A stretch of 23,948 nucleotides of DNA from a virus, in the IMG/VR virus record IMGVR_UViG_3300036820_000605, positions 1 through 23,948 of that record. One strand, given 5' to 3'. Shown one piece after another: positions 23,196-23,948 of the stretch (position 1 is the stretch's first letter; every line of letters starts with the position of its first letter). Under the pieces are notes generated by a model. That model saw only the letters and a list, made by a program, of their open reading frames with translations, searched no databases and was not told where the DNA came from. The position numbers and the translations under genes are program-made.

Positions 23196-23948
23196 TTACT
23201 GTCGTCGGCGCAGAAACGATACAGGTGTTGTTCGGCGCGTTTCTTCCAGTTGTGCCTTCCGCGCCTGAATCGCGCGAACCGTCGGATCAGTCGAAGTCAC
23301 TCGCGCCGCGAGCCGCTGATCGAGAGGCGCATACGCCAGCCCTTGCCGCATCCCATAGCGCGATTTCAATCCATAGCGTGCCGCGTCCGCCGAATCGTCG
23401 CCATCCACTTTTTTAACGTCTTCAATGCGCGCCGCATCGCGGATCAGGTTCGGCAATGTGCGAACCAACTCAATGCAGTTTTCCGTAAGGAGCCATTCGC
23501 CGGCGTCTAGCATCTGGTACATCAGCATCCACCCGCCGATTCGGTCATCGTCAGCGGGAATAGGACGCGGAAATCCGGCGGCCGCCAGCACATCCCCCAT
23601 CTGTTCTGCGATCGACGATTCATCCGTCCGCCTTGCGAACGCATCCGGTGAAAGATAAACCGCATCAATCTTTTCTCGCGTTCCATCGAACTCGCTTCGC
23701 GCGATGATCTCGCGCGCCAGCTCCCGCGGCGGCGTACGGTGCGTCACGTATTCCCGATAAGTCGCGATCTGTCCTTGGCGCGTCGACTCCATATCCACGC
23801 CCCCCGCATTCGCATAGCTGCCGGGAATCGACGTGTGCCAATACACTGCCGCCGGATGTTCAAAACCCCAGTCGAGCGAAATCCATCGCGGCCACCACCC
23901 TTTCCACTCGATGGTTTCCGGACGAATCACATGCCGCGAAAAATCAAA
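23196..23948 (-). CDS. Terminase large subunit, C-terminal nuclease domain (partial, cut by window edge)
   Basis: The open frame enters from the right edge as FDFSRHVIRP and runs 250 residues to a stop at 23196. The GTG at 23930 lies inside the frame and is not a real start. The motifs fit the RNase H-like nuclease of large terminases: W-P-R-W-I-S-L-D26-W-G-F (visible numbering) as the first acidic strand, D-A-V-Y-L-S-P-D103 as the second, and D-G-D-D-S-A-D-A-A-R-Y-G-L (182-194) as the conserved acidic-helix end of the active site. The N-terminal ATPase with Walker A and B lies beyond the window. The enzyme cuts concatemeric phage DNA and powers packaging through the portal. It is the most upstream late gene seen, consistent with the usual terminase to portal order. 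Confidence 0.9.
   Translation of the reverse strand, partial: FDFSRHVIRPETIEWKGWWPRWISLDWGFEHPAAVYWHTSIPGSYANAGGVDMESTRQGQIATYREYVTHRTPPRELAREIIARSEFDGTREKIDAVYLSPDAFARRTDESSIAEQMGDVLAAAGFPRPIPADDDRIGGWMLMYQMLDAGEWLLTENCIELVRTLPNLIRDAARIEDVKKVDGDDSADAARYGLKSRYGMRQGLAYAPLDQRLAARVTSTDPTVRAIQARKAQLEETRRTTPVSFLRRRQ

Noticed and set aside
1-23948. tRNA or rRNA genes, integrase, attachment-site repeats, insertion sequences
   Set aside because: None was seen on either strand by eye. A covariance-model scan was not possible here.

Overview
The window reads as the structural (late) module of a tailed phage or prophage. It is probably from an Acidobacteriota lineage such as soil Terriglobales. Almost all phage genes lie on the minus strand and run from the right edge to the left edge. 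Three genes that look bacterial, not phage-like, lie on the plus strand between them. The taxon call is an inference from three things: an NHL-repeat plus Ig-like secreted protein with a C-terminal membrane segment, a PilZ-receiver protein, and a secreted-type beta-helix protein whose N-terminal style I associate with acidobacterial genomes. No integrase, repressor, tRNA or attachment site is visible, so prophage and free phage cannot be told apart.

Layout in the direction of late transcription (right to left): the C-terminal nuclease half of the large terminase, cut by the right edge; two small proteins, one coiled-coil; a 795-residue portal with an apparent zinc-ribbon insertion; a putative scaffold; the major capsid protein; two uncharacterised proteins, one with a zinc ribbon; a 1.5k-residue beta-helix tail-spike-like protein with a signal peptide; a small membrane protein; a head-tail adaptor candidate; a small virion protein candidate; a large beta-rich tail hub/nozzle candidate; a protein with a C-terminal Hint (intein-like) domain; a small hypothetical protein; a GNAT-like protein; a Gln-rich ejection-protein candidate; and the first 24 codons of a membrane protein running off the left edge. 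No tape-measure, tail-tube or sheath gene is visible, and the portal and tail proteins are large, so a short-tailed (podovirus-like) virion is the best guess.

The plus-strand genes are (1) an NHL/choice-of-anchor-type exported protein at 5627-7567, (2) an unrecognised exported protein at 16610-17311, followed by a 120-bp tandem repeat with an 8-bp-stem hairpin in every unit, and (3) a PilZ-receiver fusion at 18981-19829 whose receiver has Glu where the phosphorylated Asp should be. Each starts in a divergent intergenic region with its own ribosome binding site and converges on the next phage gene. They look like morons (independently expressed cargo). Read-through of the late minus-strand transcript would be antisense to all three.

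The features I would look at first are the Hint domain, the signal peptide and 28 cysteines of the spike-like protein, the PilZ plus pseudo-receiver cargo gene, the zinc ribbon in the portal, and the tandem hairpin repeat.
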